Notes: generated from the letters alone by a model not told the origin. Counted from the first letter of the stretch, positions 1 to 7,732 are shown. The stretch: 10,325 bases of DNA from Treponema sp. UBA6988 (GCA_002448445.1 DJYC01000020.1:1-10325), one strand, 5' to 3'. Program-made: numbers and translations.

Positions 1-1
1 G

Positions 2-715
2 CACCTTAGCCACGAAGGTCTTGAGCTTGAAAAGACAGAGAACGAACCTAACTACAAGCACATGCTTAAGAACACAGTTGTTCCCGAGGAAGCTCCAGAT
101 GCTGGCGAATACGTTCAGATTGACTTTGAAAAAGGTATTCCAGTTGCACTTAACGGAAAGAAGATGGACGGTCTTGAGCTTGTTACAGAGCTTAACAAGA
201 TTGGCGGAAGGAACGGAATTGGCCTTGTAGACATCTGCGAAAACCGCTGCGTTGGCATGAAGAGCCGCGGTGTTTACGAGACACCAGGTGGAGCAATCCT
301 TTACTTTGCTCACCGCATGATGGATCACATCTGCCTTGACCGCGACACATACCACTTTAAGCAGCACCTTTCAATTAAGGCGGCAGAGCTTATCTACGAC
401 GGAAAGTGGTTCACTACTTTGTTTGATTCCATCATGGCCTTTGTGGACAAGACGGAAGAGACTGTTACTGGTTGGGCAAAGGTTCACCTCTACAAGGGTG
501 CAATCCGCGGTGCAGGTTCTGCTTCCAAGTATAGCCTCTACAACGAGAGCATCGCCTCATTTAAGACTGGCGACCTCTATGACCACAAGGATGCCCAGGG
601 CTTTATTACATTGTTCGGCCTTCCTCTTAAGGTACGCGCAATGATGGAGCAGAGCGTTGGTGAAGGTCAGGCAATTATTGAAAGCAAGTCTTTTAAGAAG
701 CGCCCGACAGAATAA
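2..715 (+). CDS. argG: Argininosuccinate synthase, C-terminal part (5' end outside window)
   Basis: The reading frame is open from base 2 and ends at TAA 713-715, giving about 237 residues, roughly the C-terminal 60% of a ~400-residue enzyme. The family joins citrulline and aspartate with ATP to make argininosuccinate in cytosolic arginine synthesis. Recognisable pieces are the opening HLSHEGLELE...NEPNY, the GRNGIGLVD.CENR.VGMKSRGVYETPGG block that helps form the citrulline/aspartate site, and the C-terminal helix region ending GLPLKVRAMME, which in the family mediates tetramer contacts. The N-terminal ATP-binding loop is not in the window. Codon choice is strongly biased (CTT, AAG, GGC/GGA), as for a well-expressed gene. 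malQ follows after 39 bp on the same strand with no obvious terminator between them, so the two may be co-transcribed although their pathways are unrelated. No frameshift or internal stop is seen. Confidence 0.95.
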   Translation, partial: HLSHEGLELEKTENEPNYKHMLKNTVVPEEAPDAGEYVQIDFEKGIPVALNGKKMDGLELVTELNKIGGRNGIGLVDICENRCVGMKSRGVYETPGGAILYFAHRMMDHICLDRDTYHFKQHLSIKAAELIYDGKWFTTLFDSIMAFVDKTEETVTGWAKVHLYKGAIRGAGSASKYSLYNESIASFKTGDLYDHKDAQGFITLFGLPLKVRAMMEQSVGEGQAIIESKSFKKRPTE

Positions 716-742
716 ATAAAATTGCCGGGTGAAGATTTAATT

Positions 743-750
743 AGGAGAAA
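743..750 (+). promoter_or_regulatory. Ribosome binding site that sets the malQ start
   Basis: AGGAGAAA lies so that AGGAG ends 7 nt before ATG 755. It selects this ATG over the in-frame TTG at 722, which would add 11 residues and has no comparable site. Confidence 0.75.
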
Positions 751-754
751 ATAT

Positions 755-2323
755 ATGAACAAAAGAAAAAGCGGTATTCTGCTTCACGTTACTTCTTTAC
801 CCGGCACTCCAGGGATTGGAACCCTTGGTGAAAGTGCATACAAGTTTGCCGACTGGCTAAAAAATGCAAACCAGTCCTACTGGCAGGTTTTGCCGCTTGG
901 ACCTACCGGATACGGGGACAGCCCCTACCAGAGTTTTTCAACTTTTGCGGGAAATCCCCTTCTTATTGATTTTGATGACCTTGTTAAGCGCGGATGGGCA
1001 AGCAAGGACGAGGTTCTTCCGCCAGACTACATAAAGAGCCAGGGCAACGTTGACTTTGGTTCCGTCGTATGGTGGAAGATGCCGGTTCTTGCAAAGTGCG
1101 CCACATACTTTTTAAAGAATTGCAGTAATGAAGACCGCGTAAAATACGAGGCATTTAAAAACGACCAGTCTTCTTGGTTAAACAATTACGCAGACTACAC
1201 CAGCATCAAGAACTTTTATGACGCAAAGGCAAAGAATGAAGGCGTAGAAGGCGTTGCCTCCATGTGGAACCGCTGGTGGCCCCGCGTGCTTGCAGAACAC
1301 GATGCCTCAGCAGTAAGCCGCTGGGATGCAGAGCATACGGACGACGTAGAACAAATAAAGGTTATCCAGTTCTTCTTTGACCAGCAGTGGTCTTCCCTAA
1401 AAAAATACGTTAACTCTCTTGGAATAAAAATCATTGGCGACATCCCCATTTTTGTTGCGGGTGACTCTGCCGACGTTTGGGCAAACCAGAAATTCTTCCA
1501 GATGGATTCCGAGACTCTCCTGCAAAAGACATGCGCCGGAGTTCCCCCGGATTACTTTAGCGCAACAGGCCAGCTCTGGGGAAATCCGCTCTACGACTGG
1601 GATGCCATGAAAAAAGATAACTACAGCTGGTGGGTTGACCGCATAAAGAACATGCTCCGCCTTGTAGACGTTATCCGCATTGATCATTTCCGCGGCTTTG
1701 AAGCATACTGGCAGATTCCTTACGGTGCGCCAAATGCAATCAAGGGTGAATGGATAAAAGGCCCCGGCAAAGACTTGTTTGACGAGATAAAAAAGCGCCT
1801 TGGAACCCTTCCAATTATTGCAGAAGACCTTGGCGTAATCACACCGGAAGTGGAAGAGCTGCGTGACGGCTGCGGCTTCCCCGGAATGAAAATCCTCCAG
1901 TTTGCATTTAACGACGAGCCTTGGACGGAAGAGAGCGAAGAAAACAAGGACCTTCCCGGAAACTACAAAAATCCAAACATCATAGTCTACACGGGAACGC
2001 ACGACAACGACACAAGTGCCGGTTTCTTTGCCTCTGCATCCGAACAGCTTAAGGAAAACGTAGCCACATATTTTGAACTGGACAAAGACCTTTCTGCCAA
2101 GGAGCTTACGCAAATTCTTATTGAAAAGGCATTTGCCAGCAAAGCCGACACAGCCGTTATCCCTTTGCAGGATGTCTTTGCTCTTGGAAGCGAAGCCCGC
2201 ATGAACACACCAAGTACCACCGGAAGCAACTGGACTTGGCGCATGGAAAAAGAAATGCTTTGCGACACAAAAGCTGCGTCTTGCCTAAAGGAACTTTCAA
2301 AGCGCTTTAATAGAAACTCGTAA
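755..2323 (+). CDS. malQ: 4-alpha-glucanotransferase (amylomaltase, GH77)
   Basis: A complete 522-residue cytosolic enzyme, the usual length for GH77. The family transfers 4-alpha-glucan segments between maltodextrins, releasing glucose, in maltodextrin or glycogen use. The N-terminus RKSGILLHVTSLPG and the WQVLPLGPTGYGDSPYQSFS.FAGNP block are typical of the family. The three catalytic acids are visible: nucleophile Asp310 in RIDHFRGF, acid/base Glu357 in IIAEDLG, and the transition-state-stabilising Asp417 in GTHDNDT. Other family landmarks are IIGDIPIFVAGDSADVWAN and GVPPDYFSATGQLWGNPLYDW. ATG 755 is chosen because it has a good Shine-Dalgarno sequence at 743-750. The gene follows argG by 39 bp and converges on the ABC exporter gene. 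No other maltodextrin gene is in the window, so its wider pathway context cannot be read here. Confidence 0.96.
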   Translation: MNKRKSGILLHVTSLPGTPGIGTLGESAYKFADWLKNANQSYWQVLPLGPTGYGDSPYQSFSTFAGNPLLIDFDDLVKRGWASKDEVLPPDYIKSQGNVDFGSVVWWKMPVLAKCATYFLKNCSNEDRVKYEAFKNDQSSWLNNYADYTSIKNFYDAKAKNEGVEGVASMWNRWWPRVLAEHDASAVSRWDAEHTDDVEQIKVIQFFFDQQWSSLKKYVNSLGIKIIGDIPIFVAGDSADVWANQKFFQMDSETLLQKTCAGVPPDYFSATGQLWGNPLYDWDAMKKDNYSWWVDRIKNMLRLVDVIRIDHFRGFEAYWQIPYGAPNAIKGEWIKGPGKDLFDEIKKRLGTLPIIAEDLGVITPEVEELRDGCGFPGMKILQFAFNDEPWTEESEENKDLPGNYKNPNIIVYTGTHDNDTSAGFFASASEQLKENVATYFELDKDLSAKELTQILIEKAFASKADTAVIPLQDVFALGSEARMNTPSTTGSNWTWRMEKEMLCDTKAASCLKELSKRFNRNS

Positions 2324-2393
2324 TTCTTTTGCGGCATTTACAAGACAGTTTTTTTGTTCCTCAAATAGCGATTTGCAGGCACAAGAACATGTA

Positions 2394-2424
2394 TCTACGG
2401 CCACCAAGAATGGTGCACCGTAGA
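2394..2424. terminator. Stem-loop between convergent genes, possible bidirectional terminator
   Basis: TCTACGG (2394-2400) pairs with CCGTAGA (2418-2424), and inside it CACC (2402-2405) pairs with GGTG (2412-2415), leaving a 6-nt AAGAAT loop. It sits in the 131-bp gap between the 3' ends of malQ and the ABC exporter, where a shared terminator is expected. Neither side has a run of T directly after the stem, so it is not a classical intrinsic terminator. The T7 run at 2349-2355 has no good stem before it. Confidence 0.4.
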
Positions 2425-2454
2425 CTACTTGCATTCGTGCTGCTTTCGCATTTC

Positions 2455-4275
2455 CTACTTGTCTATTGCCTTGGAGAACTGTGTATTGTAAAGCTCCGTG
2501 TAGATTCCTCCAGCCTTAACAAGATCCTTGTGCTGGCCACGTTCCACAACCTTTCCGTCCTTTATAACAAGAATCTCGTCTGCCGTAAGAATCGTGGAAA
2601 GACGGTGGGCAATCAGTATGCTGGTCCTTTCGTCTACAAGCGGGTCAATCGCCTCCTGAATCTTCTGCTCGCTTATGGAGTCAAGCGCCGAAGTAGCCTC
2701 GTCAAAGATTATGAGTGCCGGGTCTTTTAAAAGGACACGTGCAATAGAGATGCGCTGCTTTTCTCCGCCGGAAAGCTTAAGCCCCCTGTTGCCAACTTCC
2801 GTGTCAAAGCCTTTATCCTGCTTCTGTATAAAGTCGTAGATGTTCGCCTTGCTGCATGCCTCAATAAGCTCTTCTTCCGTAGCGTCAGGCTTCGCGTAAA
2901 GAAGGTTTTCCCTTATGGTCCCGTTAAAGAGGTAGGTGTCCTGGGTAACAATTCCAATGTTCTTCCTTAGCCACTCAAGGTCAAGGGTGCGCACATCGTT
3001 TCCGGAAAATTTTACCGAACCGGAATTTGCATCGTAAAGGCGGGGAATCAAATTTATGAGCGTGCTCTTTCCAGAACCGGAAGGGCCCACTATTGCAATG
3101 CAGTCCCCTTTGTTAAGCTTAAAGCTAACGTTGTGCAGAATCTGCTTTTCCGGATTGTATGAAAAATTCACGTTCTCAAATTCAACGCTACCGTCACACT
3201 CGTTCGGTTCAAGAGGATTCTCTGGGTTTGCAACTTCTATCTTCATGTCAAAGTATTCAAAAATTCTTGTGAACAAGGCCATGGACCTTATCCAGTCAAC
3301 CTGAATGTTCAAAAGCTCGTTCACCGGCATGTACATTCTTCCCAGAAGGGTAACAAGAACTGTTATGTCTCCAACAGTAATGCTTGAGTCATATTTCATT
3401 ATAAGGATTCCGCCAACAAGGTATAGCAGCATTGGCCCAACAGAAGAAACCGTAGAAATCACTACGCGGAACCAGCGTCCAGCCATGCCTTCCTTAATGT
3501 TAAGCGAAATCATTTTTCGGTTTTCTTCTTCGTACCGCTTGTATTCACTTTTCTCTTGTCCAAAAAGTTTTACAAGCATTTGTCCGCTTACGGAAAGTGT
3601 CTCGTTAAGAATGCCGTTTATCTTGTCGTTGCATTCCTGCGATTCGCGCGTAAGTGACCACCTTGTTTTTCCAGCCTTGCGAGTGGGAATTGCAAATAGG
3701 GGAACAATCACAAGGCCAATCGTAGCAAGAAGCCAGTTCTTCTGGTACATTGCCGCAAGAGCAACAATCAGTGTAATAACGTTGGAAAGAATGTTGGAGA
3801 ATGTGTTGGTAATCGTCATCTTTACACCGTCAATATCACTAGTCATCCTGGTAACAATGTCGCCCTGATTGTTGGAAGTAAAAAATCTCTGGGACATTTT
3901 TTGCAGGTGCAGGTACATTTTGTTTCGCATGTCAAAAGTAATGTGCTGGGCAATCCATGTCTGAAGGTAAGCCTCAAGAACGCCTATAAGGTTTCCGGTA
4001 AAAGTGACCCCAAGCGAAATAATTATCAGCTTTACAAGCAGCTCAAAATTTTTTCCTATAAGACCGTCGTCTATAATTTTACCCGTTAAAATAGAAGGCA
4101 AAAGTTTTAGCGTAGAAGAAATTGCAATGCATAAAAGCACAAAGACAAACTGTTTCCAGTAGGGAAGCAGCCATGAAAAAATTCTTTTCACAAGAGAAGC
4201 TGTAACCTTTGGGGTATTCTTCATCTCCTCGTCCGTTAAAAAATGGCCACCGTGCGGGCCGCCTGGTCCTGGCAT
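2455..4275 (-). CDS. ABC exporter, fused permease and ATPase half-transporter (MsbA/LmrA type)
   Basis: A 606-residue type IV ABC exporter half-unit that should work as a dimer in the inner membrane. After a Gly/Pro/His-rich N-terminus come six predicted membrane helices at about residues 43-64, 80-104, 158-178, 181-197, 270-292 and 299-320. The nucleotide-binding domain follows from about residue 365. All motifs are intact: Walker A GPSGSGKST 397-405, Q-loop Gln445, signature LSGGE 501-505, Walker B LIIFDEA with catalytic Glu526, D-loop SALD, and switch His557 in AHRLST. Because no site is degenerate and no partner exporter gene is adjacent, a homodimer is likely. The substrate (drug, lipid or peptide) cannot be read from the sequence. 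The Gly-rich start recalls the YfiB/YfiC-like multidrug group, which is suggestive only. ATG 4275 has a strong AGGAGAAGG site at 4286-4278 and a promoter just upstream, so it is expressed separately from the uptake operon. Confidence 0.95.
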   Translation of the reverse strand: MPGPGGPHGGHFLTDEEMKNTPKVTASLVKRIFSWLLPYWKQFVFVLLCIAISSTLKLLPSILTGKIIDDGLIGKNFELLVKLIIISLGVTFTGNLIGVLEAYLQTWIAQHITFDMRNKMYLHLQKMSQRFFTSNNQGDIVTRMTSDIDGVKMTITNTFSNILSNVITLIVALAAMYQKNWLLATIGLVIVPLFAIPTRKAGKTRWSLTRESQECNDKINGILNETLSVSGQMLVKLFGQEKSEYKRYEEENRKMISLNIKEGMAGRWFRVVISTVSSVGPMLLYLVGGILIMKYDSSITVGDITVLVTLLGRMYMPVNELLNIQVDWIRSMALFTRIFEYFDMKIEVANPENPLEPNECDGSVEFENVNFSYNPEKQILHNVSFKLNKGDCIAIVGPSGSGKSTLINLIPRLYDANSGSVKFSGNDVRTLDLEWLRKNIGIVTQDTYLFNGTIRENLLYAKPDATEEELIEACSKANIYDFIQKQDKGFDTEVGNRGLKLSGGEKQRISIARVLLKDPALIIFDEATSALDSISEQKIQEAIDPLVDERTSILIAHRLSTILTADEILVIKDGKVVERGQHKDLVKAGGIYTELYNTQFSKAIDK

Positions 4276-4304
4276 ATCCTTCTCCTGTTTATAGTATTAA
4301 ATGA

Positions 4305-4333
4305 ATTCTACCACACATGCAAATTGCGTTCAA
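4305..4333 (-). promoter_or_regulatory. Predicted sigma-70-type promoter of the ABC exporter gene
   Basis: On the minus strand, a -35 box TTGAAC (4333-4328) and a -10 box TAGAAT (4310-4305) are separated by exactly 17 bp. Transcription would begin near 4298, leaving a leader of about 20 nt that contains the Shine-Dalgarno sequence. Confidence 0.6.
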
Positions 4334-4384
4334 GTAAATTTTTTTTGAATTCTTTCTTGGAGCACGCTCTATCTTTTACTGTGT

Positions 4385-4402
4385 CCGGCACTCCGTGTCC
4401 GG
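4385..4402. repeat. Small extragenic hairpin with 9-bp direct repeat
   Basis: CCGGCAC (4385-4391) and GTGTCCGG (4395-4402) form a seven-pair stem with one bulged T and a TCC loop. The same stretch contains GTGTCCGGC twice (4381-4389 and 4395-4403). There is no T tract after it in either direction, so it does not look like an intrinsic terminator. It could be a dispersed extragenic palindrome, which a single window cannot show. Confidence 0.45.
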
Positions 4403-4412
4403 CCAAGGTCAA

Positions 4413-4497
4413 CTTTTATCCCGCTTTCCAGGGTTCCGCTTGCGCTCCATTGCCTTTGGCAACGGCTACGCCGCCCTTCCAATCGGGGCTAGGCTTG
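4413..4497 (-). ncRNA. Flavo-1-like structured RNA element in the 3' gap of the uptake operon
   Basis: Read on the minus strand, the element begins CCTAGCCCCGATTGG and ends AAAGCGGGAT. From memory this is the 5'/3' signature of the Flavo-1 RNA motif of Flavobacteria, other Bacteroidota and some Spirochaetota. Predicted pairings are CCCG with CGGG at the ends, AGGG with CCCT inside, then CGGC-GTA-GCCG, TTGCC-AAA-GGCAA (exact 5-bp stem) and a GC-GCAA-GC tetraloop. It starts about 4 nt after the stop codon of the last permease gene, so it would lie in that operon's 3' untranslated RNA. Its function is unknown. The fold was drawn by eye, and the opposite strand also folds, so the strand rests on the consensus match. 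Confidence 0.55.
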
Positions 4498-4500
4498 GTT

Positions 4501-5316
4501 TTATTTCTTCCCGGGAACCAATGCAATAAGTAAAAGAGACATAATGTATGGAAGGGCAAGAAGAATTCCAGACGGTATGCCAATAAACTGTAGCCTTGTG
4601 CTTGCATATTCTGCTATTGCAAAGACAGCAACCGCAAGCGGTACAAGTGCCCCATTCTTCCGGCTCAAGAAAACAGCCGCCAGTGCAGTCCAGCCGCGCC
4701 CTCCACTCATACCCGGAACAAAAGACGAAATCCTCACGGCAAGGGTGCAGCCGCATACGGCTCCAGAGGCCGCCGCTATAAGCCAAGATGCGCACTTGTA
4801 TTTTTGCGAGCTTATCCCCCTTGCTTCAAGAACGTCCTCGTCACTGCCTGTTATCCTAAGAATCATTCCGCTTCTTGTACAAATCAAAAAGAAAAGCAGG
4901 CCTGCGCTAAGACCGTAGCACAATATGCTTGTTGCAAAGCGAGCTACAGCTGCGTCAAATTTAAATGCCTCGTTTGTAAGTACGCCCCTCGTTCCAAAAA
5001 AGACGGAAGAAAAGAATGTTGTTCCCGCCGCAAAGAGAAGGTTCATTGCAAGGGATGCAAGAAACATGTTTGCCCCAAATTTGGAAGAGAGCCTTTCCAT
5101 AAGAAATACCATGATGGTGCAAACAAAAATGCTTAGCGCAATTCCCAAAAAAACATTTCCAGTCCATACTGTAAATGCAAAGCAGAAAAATCCGCTTAGG
5201 TTTATTATGCATTCCATAAACATGGCAAGCCTTCCGCCGTATTCGCTGGAAAGTGCACCAAGCGTTAAAAGCAGAAGTGGGGCTGCCGTGTTCAAAAGGG
5301 AAAAGACTGCCTTCAT
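4501..5316 (-). CDS. ABC uptake permease, second subunit (BPD_transp_2; RfuD/NupQ-like)
   Basis: A 271-residue, very hydrophobic inner-membrane protein with about 7-8 likely helices. It is of the permease type paired with BMP-family binding proteins and RbsA-like double ATPases. Family landmarks are a degenerate MECIINLSGF near 34-43 (usually LEG.MLIGA), the cytoplasmic coupling-loop region RSGMILRITGSDEDVLEARGIS at 148-169, and GMSGGRGWTALAAVFL at 202-217. The protein is somewhat shorter than the ~300 residues common in the family, with a lean N-terminus. ATG 5316 is chosen over an upstream start 51 nt earlier because it overlaps the stop of the preceding permease as ATGA and has AAAGGAGAAG just before it. 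It is the last gene of the uptake unit and is followed by the Flavo-1-like element. The substrate follows from the binding protein and is unproven. Confidence 0.88.
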   Translation of the reverse strand: MKAVFSLLNTAAPLLLLTLGALSSEYGGRLAMFMECIINLSGFFCFAFTVWTGNVFLGIALSIFVCTIMVFLMERLSSKFGANMFLASLAMNLLFAAGTTFFSSVFFGTRGVLTNEAFKFDAAVARFATSILCYGLSAGLLFFLICTRSGMILRITGSDEDVLEARGISSQKYKCASWLIAAASGAVCGCTLAVRISSFVPGMSGGRGWTALAAVFLSRKNGALVPLAVAVFAIAEYASTRLQFIGIPSGILLALPYIMSLLLIALVPGKK

Positions 5317-6335
5317 TTTGCTTCTCCTTTGCGTATGAATGAAAATGCCGCAGCAAAAAGTACGCACCCTTGCACAATTCCGCTTATGTCAAATGCAAAA
5401 CCCTGCGTTAGGTTTACCCTGTCTGCCGAGGAATAAAGCCATGCCAACAGCAGCGAAGACGGAATAAGAAGTGCCGGTTCTGCATGAACTATAAGAGCCG
5501 CACTCAATGCGTTCCAGCCCATGTTCATGTAAAAGCCCTTGTGGCAGGTGTAGTAGGTTCCCGTAACCGCAAAAAATCCAGTCAGCGAATGAAGTGCTCC
5601 GCTTGCCGCTAAGCAAAGGGAAGAATACCTTTCGCAGGGAAAGCCCGCATACTTTGCAAATTCAGGTGCAGTCCCCATTATGCAGATTCTTTTTCCCTGG
5701 GTATTCCTTAAAAGAAAGTAGGAGAGAAGCAGGCACAGTGCAAGAGCTATAAAAAAAGAAAAGGTAAGCGGAGAAGGCTTTAGTATTTGTCCCCATTTGA
5801 ATGAGTCCTGAATGAAGGGCAGTGACAAAAGGTTTTGCTCGCTTGAACTCTTTGAGGAAGTTATGAGGGAATCAATCAGGGGAATAAGGCCCGCGCTTAT
5901 CAAAAAGCTTGTAAGAAGAACCTGTGCATTCCTTGCCCGCTTTAAAAATGCACTTGCCAAAGCCATTGCCGCTCCAGATGCCAAGCAGAGAAGAAGAGCC
6001 AAGACTTGTGTAAGGACAGAAAATCCTTGCTGCAAGAAAATGGGTGTGGTAAGAATAAGGGCTGTAACGTAGCCGCCCGCGTAGACTTGCCCTTCGCCTC
6101 CTAGGTTCATGGAGCCACTCTTTATTGCAAGACAGGCACCGCAACCCGCTGTCATAAGAAAAGCCGCGCTGTTCAGCATTCCTCCAAAATAATATGGAGA
6201 TGTAAAAGTTCCAGTAAAAAATGAAGAGAGCGCCTGCAAAGGTTTTTTTGCAAAAATCAGAATTATGGCCATGCAGACCAAAAGCCCTGCCAGAAGTGAC
6301 AGCGCTGATTTTAAAAGGCCAATGTTTTTTTTCAT
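5313..6335 (-). CDS. ABC uptake permease, first subunit (BPD_transp_2; RfuC/NupP-like)
   Basis: A 340-residue inner-membrane protein that should form the channel together with the second permease. Hydrophobic segments are clear at about 8-29, 51-70, 86-100, 106-130, 138-158, 190-209, 237-258, 276-300 and 316-334. The motif IKSGSMNLGGEGQVYAGGY (71-89) is the family's conserved N-I-G-x-E-G-Q region. The coupling-loop sequence around GTAPEFAKYAGF (221-232) faces the ATPase. ATG 6335 is chosen because it overlaps the ATPase stop as ATGA (6335-6332) and has AAGGA upstream. The open frame extends 22 codons further upstream, but that stretch lies inside the ATPase gene and looks like non-native sequence. 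The ATGA junctions at both ends predict translational coupling and matched amounts of both permeases. Confidence 0.88.
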   Translation of the reverse strand: MKKNIGLLKSALSLLAGLLVCMAIILIFAKKPLQALSSFFTGTFTSPYYFGGMLNSAAFLMTAGCGACLAIKSGSMNLGGEGQVYAGGYVTALILTTPIFLQQGFSVLTQVLALLLCLASGAAMALASAFLKRARNAQVLLTSFLISAGLIPLIDSLITSSKSSSEQNLLSLPFIQDSFKWGQILKPSPLTFSFFIALALCLLLSYFLLRNTQGKRICIMGTAPEFAKYAGFPCERYSSLCLAASGALHSLTGFFAVTGTYYTCHKGFYMNMGWNALSAALIVHAEPALLIPSSLLLAWLYSSADRVNLTQGFAFDISGIVQGCVLFAAAFSFIRKGEAK

Positions 6336-7732
6336 AGCAAGCCGTCCTTGGAAAAAGAAAGGGATATCCTTCCGTTTTGTAGTGAATATACTTTTGAACA
6401 AAGGGTCATTGGAAAGTTATGCGATCCTATTAGCAAAACCGCAGCCCCTTCTTTTGCAATTGATTCTATCCGCTTGCAAAGAGCTGCCTGTGCTCTTACA
6501 TCAAGCCCCTGCATTGGATTGCAAAGAATTACAAGGTCTGGGTTAATGGAAAGTTCACGTTCAAGAATAAGCCGCTGCAGCATTCCTCCGCTAAGACTTG
6601 AACATTTTTCTTCTTTTGTAATAGAAACACCGGCTTTTTTTATAAGTACATCCGGATTGCCGCCAAAAATGCTTAGCATCTGTTCTACAGAAAGATCCGG
6701 GTTTGAAGCGCGGAATGTCTTGTTGGAAGAAACAATCGCAACCTTGTTTTTGCGCAGGAAAGTGGTGCTGTATTTTTTTGCGCTGAATTCTTTTTCTGCA
6801 AACTCCACTCTGCCGCCACATTTTGCCTTTGACATTCCAGTAATAAAATTTTCAAAGGTAACAAAGGAAGCTTCGTTGGAAGATGCCACGGCTGTAATTT
6901 CTCCGTAGTTTGCGCATAGCGTTATGCCCCTTACCGCAGGCTGCCTTGCAGGAATGCAGAATGCATTTGTAAAACGTATGCAGGGCTTGCTTTCTTTGGA
7001 AGAGCCATCAGAATTTATTCTTTTGTTGCCAGTGTCTGGAAGTGGTGACGGTTTACTTGTATAGAGCTTGGGGTTGGGAAAGAATCCTGCAAGTTTTCCC
7101 TTTTGCAAAAGGGTTATGGTGTCGGAATAGTTTAGAGCTTCCGTCTTGCTGTGGGTAATGAGTATTATGGTTTTTCCGCACTGGGCTTCTTCGCGGAGGT
7201 GTAAAAACAGCGACTTTCTTTCTTCTGGAGTCAAAAAAGATGAAGGTTCGTCAAGGATAAGGCAGTTGAAGTCTTGCATTAGTGCGCACAAAAGCCCCGT
7301 GTAAAAATGCACTGCACCGCCTGTGTCTTTTATCTTTTGGTCAAGGCTAAGCTTGGGTGCCCATTTTTCCTTTAGTTCAAGAAGACGCGTGTTGAAGAGT
7401 CTGCTTCCATAAGAAGAAAAACTTTTGCAAGAAAGAAGAATGTTCTGCCTTGCGGTAAGAGAAAACGAAAGCAGTGGCCTTTGCTGAACTTCCGCTATGC
7501 CTTTTTTTAGCGCATCCTTTGGAGAAGAAAAATAACTTTCCAAGCCGTCAAGAAAGAGCTTTCCCTCCGACATTTTTATCCTGCCGGAGATTATTTTTGC
7601 AAGAGTTGACTTTCCCGCCCCATTTTCGCCAAGAAGGGCATGAATCTTTCCTGCTGCGAATGTTACGCTTACTTTGCATAGTGCAGTCTTAAAGGGATAG
7701 ACCTTGCTTACGCTTTCTAACCGTATTTCCAT
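6332..7732 (-). CDS. Fused double ATPase of the BMP-type uptake ABC transporter (RfuB/NupO-like), asymmetric
   Basis: A 466-residue cytoplasmic protein with two ABC ATPase domains in tandem, the form used by sugar, nucleoside and riboflavin importers. It is shorter than the ~500-residue family norm. Domain 1 (about 1-215) has Walker A GENGAGKST 35-43, Q-loop near Gln83/84, Walker B CLILDEP 157-163 and switch His194. Where the family has LSVGxQQRVEILKAL it has TGGAVHFYTGLLCAL (137-151), so the ABC signature is lost. A polar, low-complexity linker runs about 215-255. In domain 2, the Walker A position reads VASSNEASFV (282-291), with neither glycines nor lysine. The signature LSGGM (380-384) is intact, and the Walker B is VILCNPMQGLD without catalytic acids, as is common in this family's second domain. 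ATG 7732 follows the lipoprotein stop by 2 nt. No strong Shine-Dalgarno is seen, so initiation probably depends on coupling. Confidence 0.9.
   Translation of the reverse strand: MEIRLESVSKVYPFKTALCKVSVTFAAGKIHALLGENGAGKSTLAKIISGRIKMSEGKLFLDGLESYFSSPKDALKKGIAEVQQRPLLSFSLTARQNILLSCKSFSSYGSRLFNTRLLELKEKWAPKLSLDQKIKDTGGAVHFYTGLLCALMQDFNCLILDEPSSFLTPEERKSLFLHLREEAQCGKTIILITHSKTEALNYSDTITLLQKGKLAGFFPNPKLYTSKPSPLPDTGNKRINSDGSSKESKPCIRFTNAFCIPARQPAVRGITLCANYGEITAVASSNEASFVTFENFITGMSKAKCGGRVEFAEKEFSAKKYSTTFLRKNKVAIVSSNKTFRASNPDLSVEQMLSIFGGNPDVLIKKAGVSITKEEKCSSLSGGMLQRLILERELSINPDLVILCNPMQGLDVRAQAALCKRIESIAKEGAAVLLIGSHNFPMTLCSKVYSLQNGRISLSFSKDGLL

Noticed and set aside
722..754. Upstream TTG start for malQ adding 11 residues
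   Set aside because: ATG 755 has a well-placed AGGAG. The extra residues match nothing in GH77 N-termini and cover the ribosome site itself.
1397..2113. 238-codon open frame on the minus strand inside malQ
   Set aside because: It lies wholly opposite a clear GH77 enzyme with all catalytic residues. Its translation is Cys/Val/Phe-rich, resembles no family, and has no ribosome site.
2329..2730. 133-codon + strand frame across the convergent gap
   Set aside because: Most of it overlaps the ABC exporter's conserved ATPase motifs on the other strand. It has no family resemblance and no ribosome site.
3305..3868. 187-codon + strand frame opposite the exporter membrane domain
   Set aside because: It is a shadow of the exporter frame, with low-complexity Ser/Arg/Ile composition and no start signal.
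4334..4345. T8 run at 4339-4347 as a terminator
   Set aside because: On the + strand no gene ends before it, and on the minus strand it is an A run, so it cannot end the uptake operon transcript.
4243..4533. Possible small + strand gene across the 4276-4500 gap
   Set aside because: It runs through the Flavo-1-like element, the hairpin and the exporter promoter and overlaps two real genes. Its composition is not protein-like.
6336..6401. Longer start for permease 1 (22 extra residues)
   Set aside because: The extension lies inside the ATPase coding end and lacks a ribosome site, whereas ATG 6335 forms the ATGA overlap seen again at the next junction.
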